A stretch of DNA of 64,000 nt, taken from positions 415,012 to 479,011 of the forward strand of contig NZ_JAGGPU010000010.1 of the NCBI RefSeq assembly GCF_018613605.1, in the 5' to 3' direction. Source of the DNA: Pedobacter sp. ISL-64 (lineage in GTDB: Bacteria > Bacteroidota > Bacteroidia > Sphingobacteriales > Sphingobacteriaceae). Positions 7,831 through 16,952 of this stretch are shown here, piece by piece (the first letter of the stretch is position 1; the number at the start of each line of letters is the position of its first letter). The notes below the pieces were generated by a model. That model searched no databases. It saw only the letters and a list, made by a program, of their open reading frames with translations, and was not told the origin of the DNA. The translations under genes were made by a program, and so were the position numbers.

Positions 7831-8811
7831 ATGATTAATCAGTTTAGAAAACTAAATCCAATTAACCTCGTATTCTTGCTGGCGTACACATTCTTTTTGC
7901 GTATTGCCATTTTTCATGAAACGCACGATAAGCTGAACTTTGATTTTTTGGAGCCATTTGCCCGGTTATTGATCAATATAGATTTAGACAATGCCTTTAC
8001 GCCATATACCAATATTTTTATCGCAGCACTTTTGGTTTATGTACAGGCTTTAATTTTCAATCGAGTTGTAAACAATCATAATTTATTGACCAAACCCAGT
8101 TTCCTTCCTGGGCTGATGTTTGTAACAGGAACAAGTTTGTTCATGCCTTTTATGATCCTAAGTCCGGCATTGTTATGCAACTTTCTCTTGATCTGGATTA
8201 TAGATAAGTTTTTAAAACTGGGTAAAAGTGCGAACTCCATTACCACTGTTTTTGATATCGGGATGATTATTGGGGTTGGAACATTGATTTATTTTCCGTT
8301 TATGGCCATGTTGCTTATGATCTTTTTAGCACTGTTGCTTTTTAGATCGTTTAATTGGCGCGAATGGGTAGCTGGCTTGATTGGCTTTATTACGGTTTTC
8401 TTTTTTCTGGCCGTATTTTATTATTGGAATGATAATTTAAGCTCGTTTTATCAGATATGGAAGCCATTAGGCAATAAGTTTCCTTCGGTTTTTAAAATCA
8501 ACTATAACGATTACCTGGTGCTGATCCCGGTAACGGTAATTATCATACTGGCATCACTACAGCTCCGGGAGAATTTCTTCAGGAGTTTTATCAGTACACG
8601 GAAAAGTTTTCAGCTGTTGTTTTTTATGTTTATTATTTCTGCAGCAAGTTTTTACCTCAAACCGGATTTCAGGACCTGGCATTTTTTGCTGTGTGTACCG
8701 CCAGGATCGGTACTGTTGGCGTATTATTTCAGCAATGCTAAAAAACGTTGGTTTTACGAAACATTGTTCGTTTTATTTGTGCTTTCGATACAGTATTTTC
8801 TGTTTGTTTAA
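7831..8811 (+). CDS. DUF6427-family membrane protein
   Basis: A 326-residue protein with about eight to ten hydrophobic helices spread from residue 12 to 325. It matches the Bacteroidota-specific DUF6427 family by its overall pattern: N-terminal FRKLNPINLVFLL, a central FRSFNWREW segment and the Tyr/Trp-rich YYWNDNL loop. Function is unknown; no catalytic motif is visible. The ATG follows the tandem repeat block directly, so its promoter must lie within repeat sequence. coaX follows 150 bases later. Confidence 0.75.
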   Translation: MINQFRKLNPINLVFLLAYTFFLRIAIFHETHDKLNFDFLEPFARLLINIDLDNAFTPYTNIFIAALLVYVQALIFNRVVNNHNLLTKPSFLPGLMFVTGTSLFMPFMILSPALLCNFLLIWIIDKFLKLGKSANSITTVFDIGMIIGVGTLIYFPFMAMLLMIFLALLLFRSFNWREWVAGLIGFITVFFFLAVFYYWNDNLSSFYQIWKPLGNKFPSVFKINYNDYLVLIPVTVIIILASLQLRENFFRSFISTRKSFQLLFFMFIISAASFYLKPDFRTWHFLLCVPPGSVLLAYYFSNAKKRWFYETLFVLFVLSIQYFLFV

Positions 8812-8941
8812 CCTTTTTTAACAAATAACTAGAGCGAAACTTGACAAAGATTAATAGCTTTGTGCATGATTTTAGAATTAAAGCTTTTTTAGTTTTAATC
8901 AAGATGGATAAAAAATGGAGTCATTGGAATTTCTAAGAACA

Positions 8942-8949
8942 TATATTTG
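8942..8949 (+). promoter_or_regulatory. Promoter -7 box for the coaX operon
   Basis: A perfect TATATTTG lies 17 bases before the coaX ATG, implying a leader of about 10 nt. A second box, TAGCTTTG, lies further up at 8855-8862. A TTG at 8924-8926 is slightly too close (15 bases) to be an ideal -33 element. Confidence 0.5.
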
Positions 8950-8965
8950 CAGTGGGAGATTTTAA

Positions 8966-9700
8966 ATGCGTAGGCTAAGCATTGATATTGGAAATTCTGC
9001 TGTTAAGGTTGCAGTTTTTGCAGATAAGGAAATTATTCACCATCAGCGTTTCAATAAAATTGGGATACTTGATCTGGCTCAATTGATTGAGAAATTTTCG
9101 CCAGCGAAATCCATCATCAGTAGTGTTAACCAGGAAGTTGGACCATTAGAAGTATTTTTAAAAAAGCATACCGAGTACATCCGTTTTTCAGCCATGTTGA
9201 CGAACGGTGTACAAAATAGATATAAAACGCCAGTTACTTTAGGATTAGATAGATGGGCTGCTGTTTTGGGTGCAAATGGCTTACATCCAACAAACGCAAG
9301 TTTAGTGGTTGATGCAGGTACCTGTATTACTTACGATGTTTTAAGTAGCACGAAGGAATATTTTGGCGGAAGTATAAGCCCTGGTATTAGCATGCGTTTT
9401 AAAGCTGTACACGAATTTACTGGCCGTTTGCCTTTGGTGGAGTGGGATGCAAATGAGGCTATTGTGGAAGGTACTGATACCCAATCGGCAATCAAAAACG
9501 GCGTTTTACAAGGAATAATAAACGAAATTGAAGGCTTTATTGCCCTAAATAATAAAAAAGAAAGTGCTCTGAAGGTAATTATAACGGGGGGTGATGCTAA
9601 TTTTTTGTATAAACAATTACAAAACAGCATCTTTGCGCCTCAAATTATAAAAGATCCTTACTTAGTATTAAAAGGATTAAATGAAGCTATTGCAGATTAA
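8966..9700 (+). CDS. coaX: Type III pantothenate kinase
   Basis: Phosphorylates pantothenate, the first step of coenzyme A synthesis, in the cytoplasm. At 244 residues it is of normal length for CoaX and has the family motifs: the phosphate-binding DIGNSAVK (7-14), GLDRWAA (93-99), DAGTCITYD (116-124) and GGSISPG (134-140). It heads a run with the outer membrane barrel gene (1-base gap) and lptC (overlap), an order I recognise from other Bacteroidota. Confidence 0.95.
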   Translation: MRRLSIDIGNSAVKVAVFADKEIIHHQRFNKIGILDLAQLIEKFSPAKSIISSVNQEVGPLEVFLKKHTEYIRFSAMLTNGVQNRYKTPVTLGLDRWAAVLGANGLHPTNASLVVDAGTCITYDVLSSTKEYFGGSISPGISMRFKAVHEFTGRLPLVEWDANEAIVEGTDTQSAIKNGVLQGIINEIEGFIALNNKKESALKVIITGGDANFLYKQLQNSIFAPQIIKDPYLVLKGLNEAIAD

Positions 9701-9701
9701 A

Positions 9702-10994
9702 ATGTACAAAAGAATAAATTATATTGCAGCCATACTCGTTCTAGTTTGTGGTTTAAGTGCTCAGGCACAGGTTACCACTTCATCACCATATTCAAGATAT
9801 GGACTTGGAAATATAAAGGGATCTTTGTTGCCCCAGCTTAGAGCAATGGGTGGAATTTCTACCGCAGTGGGTAAAGTTACAGGGTTCAATTATATTAATA
9901 TGCAAAACCCTGCATCTTATGCCGGGATAACTTTAACCACCATTGATGTGGGAATGAGTGCTGGTTTAACCAATCTTTCGCGAAACAATTTAAGCGAAAC
10001 GAGTTTCAATTCTACTTTTAGTCATTTGGCATTTGCCGCTCCGGTTACCAAAAGATCGGCCTTGAGTTTTGGTATTTTGCCTTACTCGGATTTGGGTTAT
10101 TCTTACAGAAATACCACCAAAGTTGATACAACCACTTTAGACCAGCTTTATGAAGGCGAAGGCGGCTTATCAAAGGCTTATTTAGGTTATGGTTATCGTT
10201 TTGGCGATCATTTAAGAATTGGTGGTAACTTAGAATATATTTTTGGTAACCTTCAAACTACCCGGGCTACCGAATTTCAATCGGCTGGGTCTTACAATGC
10301 TAAACTTCAAAATAAAAACAGTGTTGGCGGTATAAATTACTCTTATGGCATACAGTACGATTTTAATATCGGTAAGAAAACAATTATGACCCTGGGTTAT
10401 TCTGGAAGTACTTCCGGGAAAATAAATTCAACGCAAACTTCTTTTGCTACGTTCTACACAAGAGATCTGAATGGTAATGAAAACCCTGCAGCCGATACGT
10501 TAAATATCGCGAATAACGGAAAATCTAACCTTACCTTGCCATTAACGCACAATTTTGGGATCTCTATCCAGCAAAATGATAAGTGGATGATTGGTGCCGA
10601 TTTTAGAATGAGTAAATGGTCTGCAACAAGTATCAATAATGTAAACCAAGGTTTGCAAGATAGCTGGGGCGCTTCTTTGGGTGGCCAGTGGACGCCAGAT
10701 GCATTTTCTTACAACAGTTATATGAAACGTGTAGATTACCGCCTTGGTTTTAATTACGATAAAACTTATATCAAAATCGGTAATCAGGATATCAAACAAA
10801 TGGGTGCATCGTTAGGTTTTGGCTTCCCGTTGCCTACTGCTAATGGTGGTTCAGCATTTTATAAAATCAACTTTACAACCGAGTTCGGACAAAGGGGAAC
10901 ATTAACCGATAATCTTGTTAAAGAGAAGTTTATTAATTTCCACTTAGGCTTTACCTTGAACGATACCTGGTTCCGTAAGTACCGTGTAGACTAA
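9702..10994 (+). CDS. Outer membrane beta-barrel protein, OmpP1/FadL-like
   Basis: A protein of 430 residues from the ATG at 9702, one base after the coaX stop. An in-frame ATG at 9681 lies inside coaX and would spoil the signal peptide, so I rejected it. The signal peptide MYKRINYIAAILVLVCGLSA is cleaved near AQA. The mature N-terminus SPYSRYGLGN and the alternating amphipathic strands ending in an aromatic-rich C-terminus (FHLGFTLNDTWFRKYRVD) fit a FadL-like barrel; close relatives in Bacteroidota are annotated as hypothetical. Its stop overlaps the lptC start (TAATG), and the LPS-export neighbour suggests an envelope role. Confidence 0.65.
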   Translation: MYKRINYIAAILVLVCGLSAQAQVTTSSPYSRYGLGNIKGSLLPQLRAMGGISTAVGKVTGFNYINMQNPASYAGITLTTIDVGMSAGLTNLSRNNLSETSFNSTFSHLAFAAPVTKRSALSFGILPYSDLGYSYRNTTKVDTTTLDQLYEGEGGLSKAYLGYGYRFGDHLRIGGNLEYIFGNLQTTRATEFQSAGSYNAKLQNKNSVGGINYSYGIQYDFNIGKKTIMTLGYSGSTSGKINSTQTSFATFYTRDLNGNENPAADTLNIANNGKSNLTLPLTHNFGISIQQNDKWMIGADFRMSKWSATSINNVNQGLQDSWGASLGGQWTPDAFSYNSYMKRVDYRLGFNYDKTYIKIGNQDIKQMGASLGFGFPLPTANGGSAFYKINFTTEFGQRGTLTDNLVKEKFINFHLGFTLNDTWFRKYRVD

Positions 10995-11566
10995 TGAATT
11001 TAAGAACATTTTTATATGGTCTGTTTCTGGTGTTGCCTTTTTTTCTGGCTTCCTGTGGAGACGACGATCTAAAAAATGCCAATTCAGTCTCAGCAAATAA
11101 AGTAATCCTGTCCAGGGATCGGACCATTGGTGTCGATATCACTTATAGCGATTCGGCCAGAATTAAGGCTAAAGGTTATGCCCCGATAATGGATAAGGTT
11201 ACGCCTTCGAACGGAAGCGCTTATCAGGAAATGATTAAGGGTGTAAATATCGATTTTTATAACCCTAACGGAACCATTGATGGAAACCTGGTTTGCGATT
11301 ACGCCATCAGGAAGGATAATGAGCTTAAAACCGAATTTAGGAAAAATGTAGTCGTAAAAAACAGTAAGGGCGATACTTTCTCTTCGCAGGAACTGATCTG
11401 GGATGAATCGAAGAAGATTTTTTATTCCAATCAAAGGGTATATGTGAAAGGAGTAGATGGAAGCATAGGTGAGGGCATCAACTTTAAAGCTCCGCAGGAT
11501 TTTAGTACCTATGAAATGGATAGTGGAAACGGTGAACTGAATATGAAGGAAGGTGTAGCGCCGTAG
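10994..11566 (+). CDS. lptC: LPS export ABC transporter periplasmic protein LptC
   Basis: A 190-residue lipoprotein-like LptC. It has an N-terminal hydrophobic segment ending FFLAS-Cys21, then the LptC beta-jellyroll with the typical pattern IDFYNPNG, TEFRKNVVVKN and SQELIWDE (about 85-140). LptC bridges the LptB2FG complex and LptA, carrying lipopolysaccharide across the periplasm. Translation is coupled to the preceding barrel gene through TAATG. Unlike the E. coli protein it seems to be a lipoprotein rather than a bitopic anchor, which is common in this phylum. Confidence 0.85.
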   Translation: MNLRTFLYGLFLVLPFFLASCGDDDLKNANSVSANKVILSRDRTIGVDITYSDSARIKAKGYAPIMDKVTPSNGSAYQEMIKGVNIDFYNPNGTIDGNLVCDYAIRKDNELKTEFRKNVVVKNSKGDTFSSQELIWDESKKIFYSNQRVYVKGVDGSIGEGINFKAPQDFSTYEMDSGNGELNMKEGVAP

Positions 11567-11570
11567 TCTA

Positions 11571-11755
11571 AATGAGTGAATGATAGAATTTTGAATGAGT
11601 GAATGTTAATGGATTTACTTTGTAATGTCCTTCAATAATTCCATCAACTACAAATTCAACATTTAATAATGCACCAATTCAAATAACTCGGGGATTTAAT
11701 CATTCAAAATTCAGTCATTCTATCATTCAATAGTTCTGTCATTCAAACATTAAAA
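11571..11755. repeat. TCATTCA-rich inverted repeats in the lptC-ppiD gap
   Basis: The left part (about 11571-11610) reads GAATGAGTGAATGATAGAAT with further GAATGAGTGAATG. The right part (about 11698-11752) holds the inverse, with repeated TCATTCA units. They can pair into a long imperfect hairpin around a ~90-base loop. Apart from this, the gap 11567-11877 holds only the AT-rich ppiD leader. Confidence 0.5.
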
Positions 11756-11877
11756 CAGGGCTTGTATTTGCTTAAAAATTAAACACTTGATAAATAAAAT
11801 TTTGTGTTTTCTTTTTTGAGGCAAATTTGTATCTTGCGCCCTCTTAAAAAAGAACTAAATAAATTTATAATTACAAT

Positions 11878-13962
11878 ATGGGATTAATGACATTTTTGCG
11901 TAACCGTGCAGGCTATATTCTAGTTTTTGCCATCGGTTTTGCAATTGTTGCATTTTTAGTAGGTGATGCAATTAACGTGGGTAAACCTTTTTGGGCAGCA
12001 GATCAAAAAGTTGTAGGATCAATTGATGGTAAGGATATCAGTATTGATGAATTCGGACCAAAGGTTGATCAGGGTGTAAACCAGATGAAACAACAATATG
12101 GCGGCAGTGCAAATGCACAGATGACTGCTATGGCTGTTGACCAGGCATGGAATGCAGAGTTAGCAAAAGTTTTGTTAACTAAAGAGTACGATCGTTTAGG
12201 TTTAACAGTTTCTGAAGATGAACTGGTAGATTTATTACAAGGCCAAAACCCTAGCCCCCTTATTAAACAATATTTCTCTAATCCTCAGACAGGACAGTTA
12301 GACCGTGCTACCTTGATGAACTTTCTAAAATCGAAAGAACCTCAGGCTTTGCAACAATCTACCATGTTACAGGAAGAAATTAAAAATCAGGCCCTGCAGA
12401 CAAAATATTCTAACCTGATCCGTAATTCGGTTTATGTAACTTCTTTAGAAGCTACTGATGAATATACCAACCGCAATAAACTGGCTAATTTTAAATACGT
12501 AAGTTTAGATTATACTTCTATTCCTGATGCTTCTGTTAAATTAACAGACAACGACTACTCAGAATATTATGAGCAGAACAAAGCACGGTTTAACAATCCA
12601 CAAGAAACACGTGCTTTCGAATACGTTACTTTCAGTATCAGCCCAACCAAAGCAGATTCATTGGCAATCAAAGCTCAGGTAGATAAAATTGCTGCTGATT
12701 TCCAGGTGGCTAAAAACGATTCACTTTTCGCAGCGATCAATTCAGACGTAAAAGTTCCGTTCACTTATATCACAAAAGGGAAATTAGATCCAGCGGTTGA
12801 TTCAGCAGTATTTGCTTTACCGGCAGGCAGTTTTTACGGCCCTAAATTAAGCGGTAACTCGTACAAAATTGTAAAGGTAGTGTCTACCCGTATTTCACCA
12901 GACTCGGTAAAAGCAGCACATATCTTAATCGATCCGGCTAAAGTGGGTGGTGAAGATAAGGCGATCAAATTAGCAGATTCATTAAAAGGCTTAATCCTAA
13001 AAGGAGGAAACTTTGCCGAACTGGCTAAAAACTACAGTGTAGATGGTTCGAAAGATAAAGGTGGTGAAATGCCAGCTTTTGCCCGCGGACAAATGGTGCC
13101 TGAATTTGAAAACGCAGCTTTTGATGGTAAAGTAGGCGATCTTAAAGTGGTAAAATCTCAATTTGGTTATCATGTGATGAAAATCGAAAAACAGATCGGT
13201 TCATCTAAAGTAGCTAAATTAGCTTACGTAGAAAAAGCATTAAATGCGAGTAGCAAAACTCAAGCAGCTGCTTACAAAGCCGCCAGCAATTTCTTAACTG
13301 ATGTAAAAGGTAACGACTTTAGCAAATTTGCAGCACAAAAAGGATTAAAAGTTGCTGTTGCTGATAAGGTTGCATCAACACAAGGATTTGCAGCTGGATT
13401 AGATAATCCACGTAAATTAATTCAGGATGCTTACGCAGCAGATAAAGGTGATGTATTACCTGAAATTTATACCATGAGCAATGCTTATGTTGTGGCGCGT
13501 TTAACTACCATCAGCCCGAAAGGTATTTTATCACTAGCTGATGCGAAGAAAGAAATCGAACCAATGGTAATTAATGCCGTTAAAGCAAAACAGCTGAAAG
13601 AAAAACTAGCTAACGCAGGTAAGGGAAGTATTGAGCAGGTTGCAGCTAAAGTTGCACGTCCGGTTAATCCAGTACAGAATGTCGTATTTGCTAACCCGGT
13701 AATCCCGGGTGTGGCACAGGAAAATGCTTTAGTAGGAAGCGTTTTCGGTTCACAGCCAGGTAAAGTATCTGCTCCTGTTCAGGGCGAACGCGGTATTTAT
13801 GTGTTTTCAGTTGATGGATTTACCAGTCCTGCACCAATTGCCAACATGTTCAAACAAAAAGAAAGCATGATGTTAAGTTTAGGACAGCGTTCATTAGGAT
13901 CGGCTTTCCAGGCTTTACAGGAAAATGCAAAGATAAAAGACAATCGCGTGAAATTCTATTAA
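11878..13962 (+). CDS. ppiD: PpiD-type periplasmic peptidyl-prolyl isomerase (SurA N-terminal domain)
   Basis: A 694-residue membrane-anchored periplasmic foldase. One N-terminal helix (about 12-31) anchors it, followed by a SurA_N-like domain (about 40-175) and a parvulin/PPIC domain (about 342-438: AAHILIDP, GGNFAELAKNYS, FGYHVMKIE), with further rotamase-like C-terminal sequence. PpiD assists folding of outer membrane proteins as they leave the Sec translocon, which fits the envelope-assembly neighbours. A strong terminator follows at 13985-14020. Confidence 0.9.
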   Translation: MGLMTFLRNRAGYILVFAIGFAIVAFLVGDAINVGKPFWAADQKVVGSIDGKDISIDEFGPKVDQGVNQMKQQYGGSANAQMTAMAVDQAWNAELAKVLLTKEYDRLGLTVSEDELVDLLQGQNPSPLIKQYFSNPQTGQLDRATLMNFLKSKEPQALQQSTMLQEEIKNQALQTKYSNLIRNSVYVTSLEATDEYTNRNKLANFKYVSLDYTSIPDASVKLTDNDYSEYYEQNKARFNNPQETRAFEYVTFSISPTKADSLAIKAQVDKIAADFQVAKNDSLFAAINSDVKVPFTYITKGKLDPAVDSAVFALPAGSFYGPKLSGNSYKIVKVVSTRISPDSVKAAHILIDPAKVGGEDKAIKLADSLKGLILKGGNFAELAKNYSVDGSKDKGGEMPAFARGQMVPEFENAAFDGKVGDLKVVKSQFGYHVMKIEKQIGSSKVAKLAYVEKALNASSKTQAAAYKAASNFLTDVKGNDFSKFAAQKGLKVAVADKVASTQGFAAGLDNPRKLIQDAYAADKGDVLPEIYTMSNAYVVARLTTISPKGILSLADAKKEIEPMVINAVKAKQLKEKLANAGKGSIEQVAAKVARPVNPVQNVVFANPVIPGVAQENALVGSVFGSQPGKVSAPVQGERGIYVFSVDGFTSPAPIANMFKQKESMMLSLGQRSLGSAFQALQENAKIKDNRVKFY

Positions 13963-13984
13963 ATAGAAAATACGTAATTTTGTA

Positions 13985-14020
13985 ACCGTTCCGATGATTA
14001 GTCGGAACGGTTTTTTTATT
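13985..14020 (+). terminator. Rho-independent terminator after ppiD
   Basis: Stem ACCGTTCCGA (13985-13994) pairs with TCGGAACGGT (14002-14011) around a 7-base loop and runs into a T-rich tract. Confidence 0.92.
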
Positions 14021-14027
14021 TAAGGCC

Positions 14028-14543
14028 ATGGAAATTCAGGAAAACATTATTAATAAAGTAGCTAATAGCGGTTTAATAACCTTAAATCTCGAAGATTTTT
14101 ATCATAAAGGCGAAAGAGTGGTTTATGATATAGTGGATAATCTATTTCATGGTTTAATGTTAAGAGAAAAGGATTTTAGAGAGTTTATCAAAACTCACGA
14201 TTGGGCGCAATATCAGGATAAGAATGTAGCCATTATCTGCTCTGCTGATGCAATTGTACCTACCTGGGCTTATATGCTGCTGGCGAATAAACTAAAGCCA
14301 TATGCCAATGAAGTAGTATTTGGCGATTTAAATACATTGGAAGCTGTTTTATTTACCAAGGCATTGGCTAAAATTAATCCGCAAGATTATGCCAACGAGC
14401 GCGTGGTGGTAAAAGGATGTGGAGATATTGAAGTTCCGGTTTCAGCCTATGTTGAGGTAACCAATTTACTTACCCCGGTAGTTAAAAGCATTATGTTTGG
14501 CGAGCCCTGCTCTACTGTTCCCGTATATAAAAGAAAAGATTAA
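14028..14543 (+). CDS. DUF2480-family protein
   Basis: A soluble 171-residue protein of the Bacteroidota family DUF2480. Characteristic segments are LNLEDFYHKGERVVYDI (19-35), the DWAQYQDKNVAI stretch (near 58-69) and the C-terminal GEPCSTVPVYKR. Function is unknown; a Cys/Asp-bearing segment VVVKGCGDIEVP (about 126-137) is conserved in the family. It starts directly after the ppiD terminator. Confidence 0.85.
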   Translation: MEIQENIINKVANSGLITLNLEDFYHKGERVVYDIVDNLFHGLMLREKDFREFIKTHDWAQYQDKNVAIICSADAIVPTWAYMLLANKLKPYANEVVFGDLNTLEAVLFTKALAKINPQDYANERVVVKGCGDIEVPVSAYVEVTNLLTPVVKSIMFGEPCSTVPVYKRKD

Positions 14544-14630
14544 ATTTTGGTTTGCTTTTTGTATATCTTCATAGAGGAAAGAATTTAACCACATTTTTTT
14601 AGGAAACAGTTCTTTCCCAACAACACACAA

Positions 14631-15419
14631 ATGAGTACAAAAGCAATGAAGAAATTATTTATAACCGTCACGGCTGGCTTATGCAGTCTTTTGGCAACGG
14701 CTCAGCAACTTCCCCTGAAGAAAGAGGCCGTATTTCAGGAAGGTGAAGTTTTGCAATATAAATTAAGGTACGGATTTATAACGGCGGCAGAAGCCACGAT
14801 TAAGGTAGCCAATTCTGATTTAAAGTTTGATAACAAGCCTACCTATAAACTTACGGTTGATGCGCAGACTTCGGGAACTTTTGATGTGTTTTATAAGATA
14901 AGAGATCATTACGATTCATATATCGATAAAACTGACCTTTTACCTTACTTCTATCAAGAGAATATCCGTGAGGCCAGTTATAGACGCCAGGATAAGGCAC
15001 GTTTTACGCAGGATGCAAAGAAAGTAGTTTCGAACAGAGGGACTTTTACAACACCGACTAATCAGACTTTTGATCTGGTTTCAGCTTATTATTTTGCCCG
15101 GAGCCTGGATATCGGTAAAATAAAAGTGGGCGATAAGTTTAAACTGAACTATTTTTTAGGAGATGAGATTTCGGCACTTGAAGTAGAATATGTTGGTAAG
15201 GAAACGATAAAAAGTAAATTAGGGAACATCCGCTGTTTAAAATTTAGTCCATCCATTAAACCGGGAAGGATCTTTAAAAAAGATAGCCGGTTATACCTTT
15301 GGGTAACTGACGATGGAAACCGCGTACCGGTAAAGGCTCAGGTAGAGATATTGGTTGGTGCGGTAACCATGGAATTAAAATCGGCCAGTGGCCTGAAATA
15401 TGCTTTAGCAAAAGAATAA
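14631..15419 (+). CDS. DUF3108-domain exported protein
   Basis: A 262-residue protein with a signal peptide (about 1-24, cut near ATA-QQ). The mature part is the beta-rich DUF3108 fold: GEVLQYKLRYGFITAAEA, DHYDSYID and a C-terminal IEILVGAVTMELKS. It is probably periplasmic or outer-membrane-linked and of unknown function. Methionine 6 is an alternative start that leaves the signal peptide intact. Its TAA shares a base with the ATG of the DUF3109 gene, so the two are translated together. Confidence 0.8.
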   Translation: MSTKAMKKLFITVTAGLCSLLATAQQLPLKKEAVFQEGEVLQYKLRYGFITAAEATIKVANSDLKFDNKPTYKLTVDAQTSGTFDVFYKIRDHYDSYIDKTDLLPYFYQENIREASYRRQDKARFTQDAKKVVSNRGTFTTPTNQTFDLVSAYYFARSLDIGKIKVGDKFKLNYFLGDEISALEVEYVGKETIKSKLGNIRCLKFSPSIKPGRIFKKDSRLYLWVTDDGNRVPVKAQVEILVGAVTMELKSASGLKYALAKE

Positions 15420-15985
15420 TGATGATAGAAGTTGAACAGGTGCTGGTGCACGAGGATGTATTGAAGGAAAATTTTGTTTGTAATTTAAGCAAATGTAAAG
15501 GAATCTGTTGTGTGGAAGGTGATTCGGGTGCACCATTGGATAATGACGAAAAAGCCGTTTTGGAAGAGATTTATCCGAAAATAAAACACCTGTTGAATGA
15601 AAAAGGCATTAAAGCCATTGAGGAACAAGGCGTTTACGTAGTTGATGAAGATGGCGATTTAACCACCCCTTGCGTAGATAAAAATAAAGAATGTGCTTAC
15701 GTGCTTTTTGAGGGTGGTATTACGAAGTGTGCCATTGAAAAAGCGTATGAGCAGGGTATTGTAGATTGGCAGAAGCCGATTTCTTGTCACCTTTACCCTA
15801 TCCGGATAACGAAATATCCAGAATTCGACGTGCTAAATTACGATCGCTGGCATATCTGTCACGACGCCTGTACCTTTGGCCGTGAATTAAAGGTTCCCGT
15901 TTATAGTTTTTTAAAAGGACCGCTCATCCGTAAATACGGTGAAGCGTGGTATAAAGAACTGGAAAGTTCTGTGGCGGCGATGTAA
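15419..15985 (+). CDS. DUF3109 cysteine-rich protein
   Basis: A 188-residue soluble protein with about a dozen cysteines arranged as in DUF3109, a relative of the YkgJ/CxxCxxCC metal-cluster proteins. The Cys set begins C21, C26, C30, C31, followed by TPCVDKNKECAY, TKCAIE, SCHLYPIR and ICHDACTFG. The layout implies a bound iron-sulfur cluster or zinc; the reaction is unknown. Translation is coupled to the DUF3108 gene (overlap of one base). Confidence 0.85.
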   Translation: MMIEVEQVLVHEDVLKENFVCNLSKCKGICCVEGDSGAPLDNDEKAVLEEIYPKIKHLLNEKGIKAIEEQGVYVVDEDGDLTTPCVDKNKECAYVLFEGGITKCAIEKAYEQGIVDWQKPISCHLYPIRITKYPEFDVLNYDRWHICHDACTFGRELKVPVYSFLKGPLIRKYGEAWYKELESSVAAM

Positions 15986-15999
15986 TATGCCTGGAGCAG

Positions 16000-16028
16000 T
16001 CGTCATGCTCAGCTTGACTGGGCATCTT
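16000..16028. repeat. Short dispersed repeat (CGTCATGCT type)
   Basis: CGTCATGCTCAGCTTGACTG and then GGCATCTT form a small hairpin related to the one at 54322-54350. It sits just after the DUF3109 gene. Confidence 0.45.
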
Positions 16029-16359
16029 AATGCTTGGTAGGGACTTATTTAGTTGCCGTTCTATTGTATAAAGTTCCCGTTTTCAGCTACCGTGTGGACA
16101 CATCTTTTGGGATTGATCTTTACCTCATTTTAATTTTGAGAGGAATTCTCCAGGGAAAAAAATACTTGCTGAGGAGCATTAATTTAAGACCTGACTCAGT
16201 TCAAGAACACTCCCAGAAAAGATCAGGTAACGTAACACAAAACGTCTCTCTTGTCAATAAAATTAAATCACCTATAGTATAGGACACTACTGGAAAGCCA
16301 GCAAAAGGGCCGTATTTAATTACCCCCGCTTTACGTGTTCTGTACCCTTTGTTGCTACC

Positions 16360-16580
16360 AAGTTAACCCCAAGGTTACCCCAGGGTTACCTTTTCTTTAC
16401 CTTCTGGTTACCTAAAAGGTAAAGCCAGGGCCGGTATTGGCCGATTGGCCACACTCGTTATGGTTACGTTGCCCTAAAGCAGGCTGCAACAAATACCCGG
16501 TTATTGCACCGCAGGCCAGCTGTAACGGTTCATTTTAGCTCATTTTGCGTGTAAATTGGTCCATTTTAGCTCAAAATGCG
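16360..16580. other. Motif-rich non-coding stretch (GGTTACC cluster and CATTTTAGCTC pair)
   Basis: Three GGTTACC units at 16373-16379, 16384-16390 and 16406-16412, with a nearby GTTAACC and an inverse AAAGGTAAAG, make a compact cluster of the same short word in both orientations. Then CATTTTAGCTC occurs twice (about 16533 and 16562), the second inside a near-palindrome CATTTTAGCTCAAAATG. These lie in the 967-base gap 15986-16952 before the rfb operon. No protein-coding gene is supported here except the possible remnant at 16683. It could be regulatory or decayed mobile DNA. Confidence 0.4.
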
Positions 16581-16682
16581 GTGCCTTGCTGCCAATCCGC
16601 TAGGTTTGAGTATGGATTTAAATATACCGGTATAAACAGCATCCATTTTGAACAAACATTTTTTCAATAAAAAACAAAAATT

Positions 16683-16778
16683 ATGGCAATGTATTCAAAA
16701 AGCGCAAATGGCGCATTGTCGGGTAAAGAGCAACCGATGGAAAGATTAAACAATAAAACAGTAATATCTACTGCTTAA
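16683..16778 (+). pseudogene. Possible truncated DUF6266-like gene start
   Basis: A 31-codon frame starting MAMYSKSANGALSGK. This resembles the N-terminus of DUF6266 proteins of Bacteroidota, which begin with a short Met-Ala-aromatic stretch leading to Gly-x-x-SGK. Here the resemblance stops after SGK and the frame ends soon after. The upstream A-rich leader looks like a normal gene start. I read it as a decayed remnant; the similarity is short and recalled, not computed. Confidence 0.3.
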
Positions 16779-16894
16779 ATAACATGATCGACTAAAATTT
16801 AGGAAATAATACAATATCGAGCAATATCACGACGAAATTCGTCTTATAAAATTTTGATATTTAGTCATTCAGATATTAAGAATGTCAAAATTAA

Positions 16895-16926
16895 GTTGTT
16901 TTTTGCCGAAATCTAACTTACTTTAG
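16895..16926 (+). promoter_or_regulatory. Candidate promoter of the rfbBCD(A) operon
   Basis: GTTG (16895-16898), 20 bases, then TACTTTAG (16919-16926), one mismatch from TAnnTTTG. It would start transcription about 20 bases before the GTG of rfbB. Confidence 0.4.
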
Positions 16927-16952
16927 CGGAACTGAAAAATCATTTAATAACT

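Noticed and set aside
7361..7834. A 157-codon open frame before the DUF6427 gene
   Set aside because: It runs through both units of the tandem repeat, contains the same peptide twice and has no protein-like composition; it is a by-product of the repeat.
16034..16282. An 82-codon frame in the gap before rfbB
   Set aside because: It starts with TTG, shows no family resemblance and lies in a repeat-flanked non-coding stretch.
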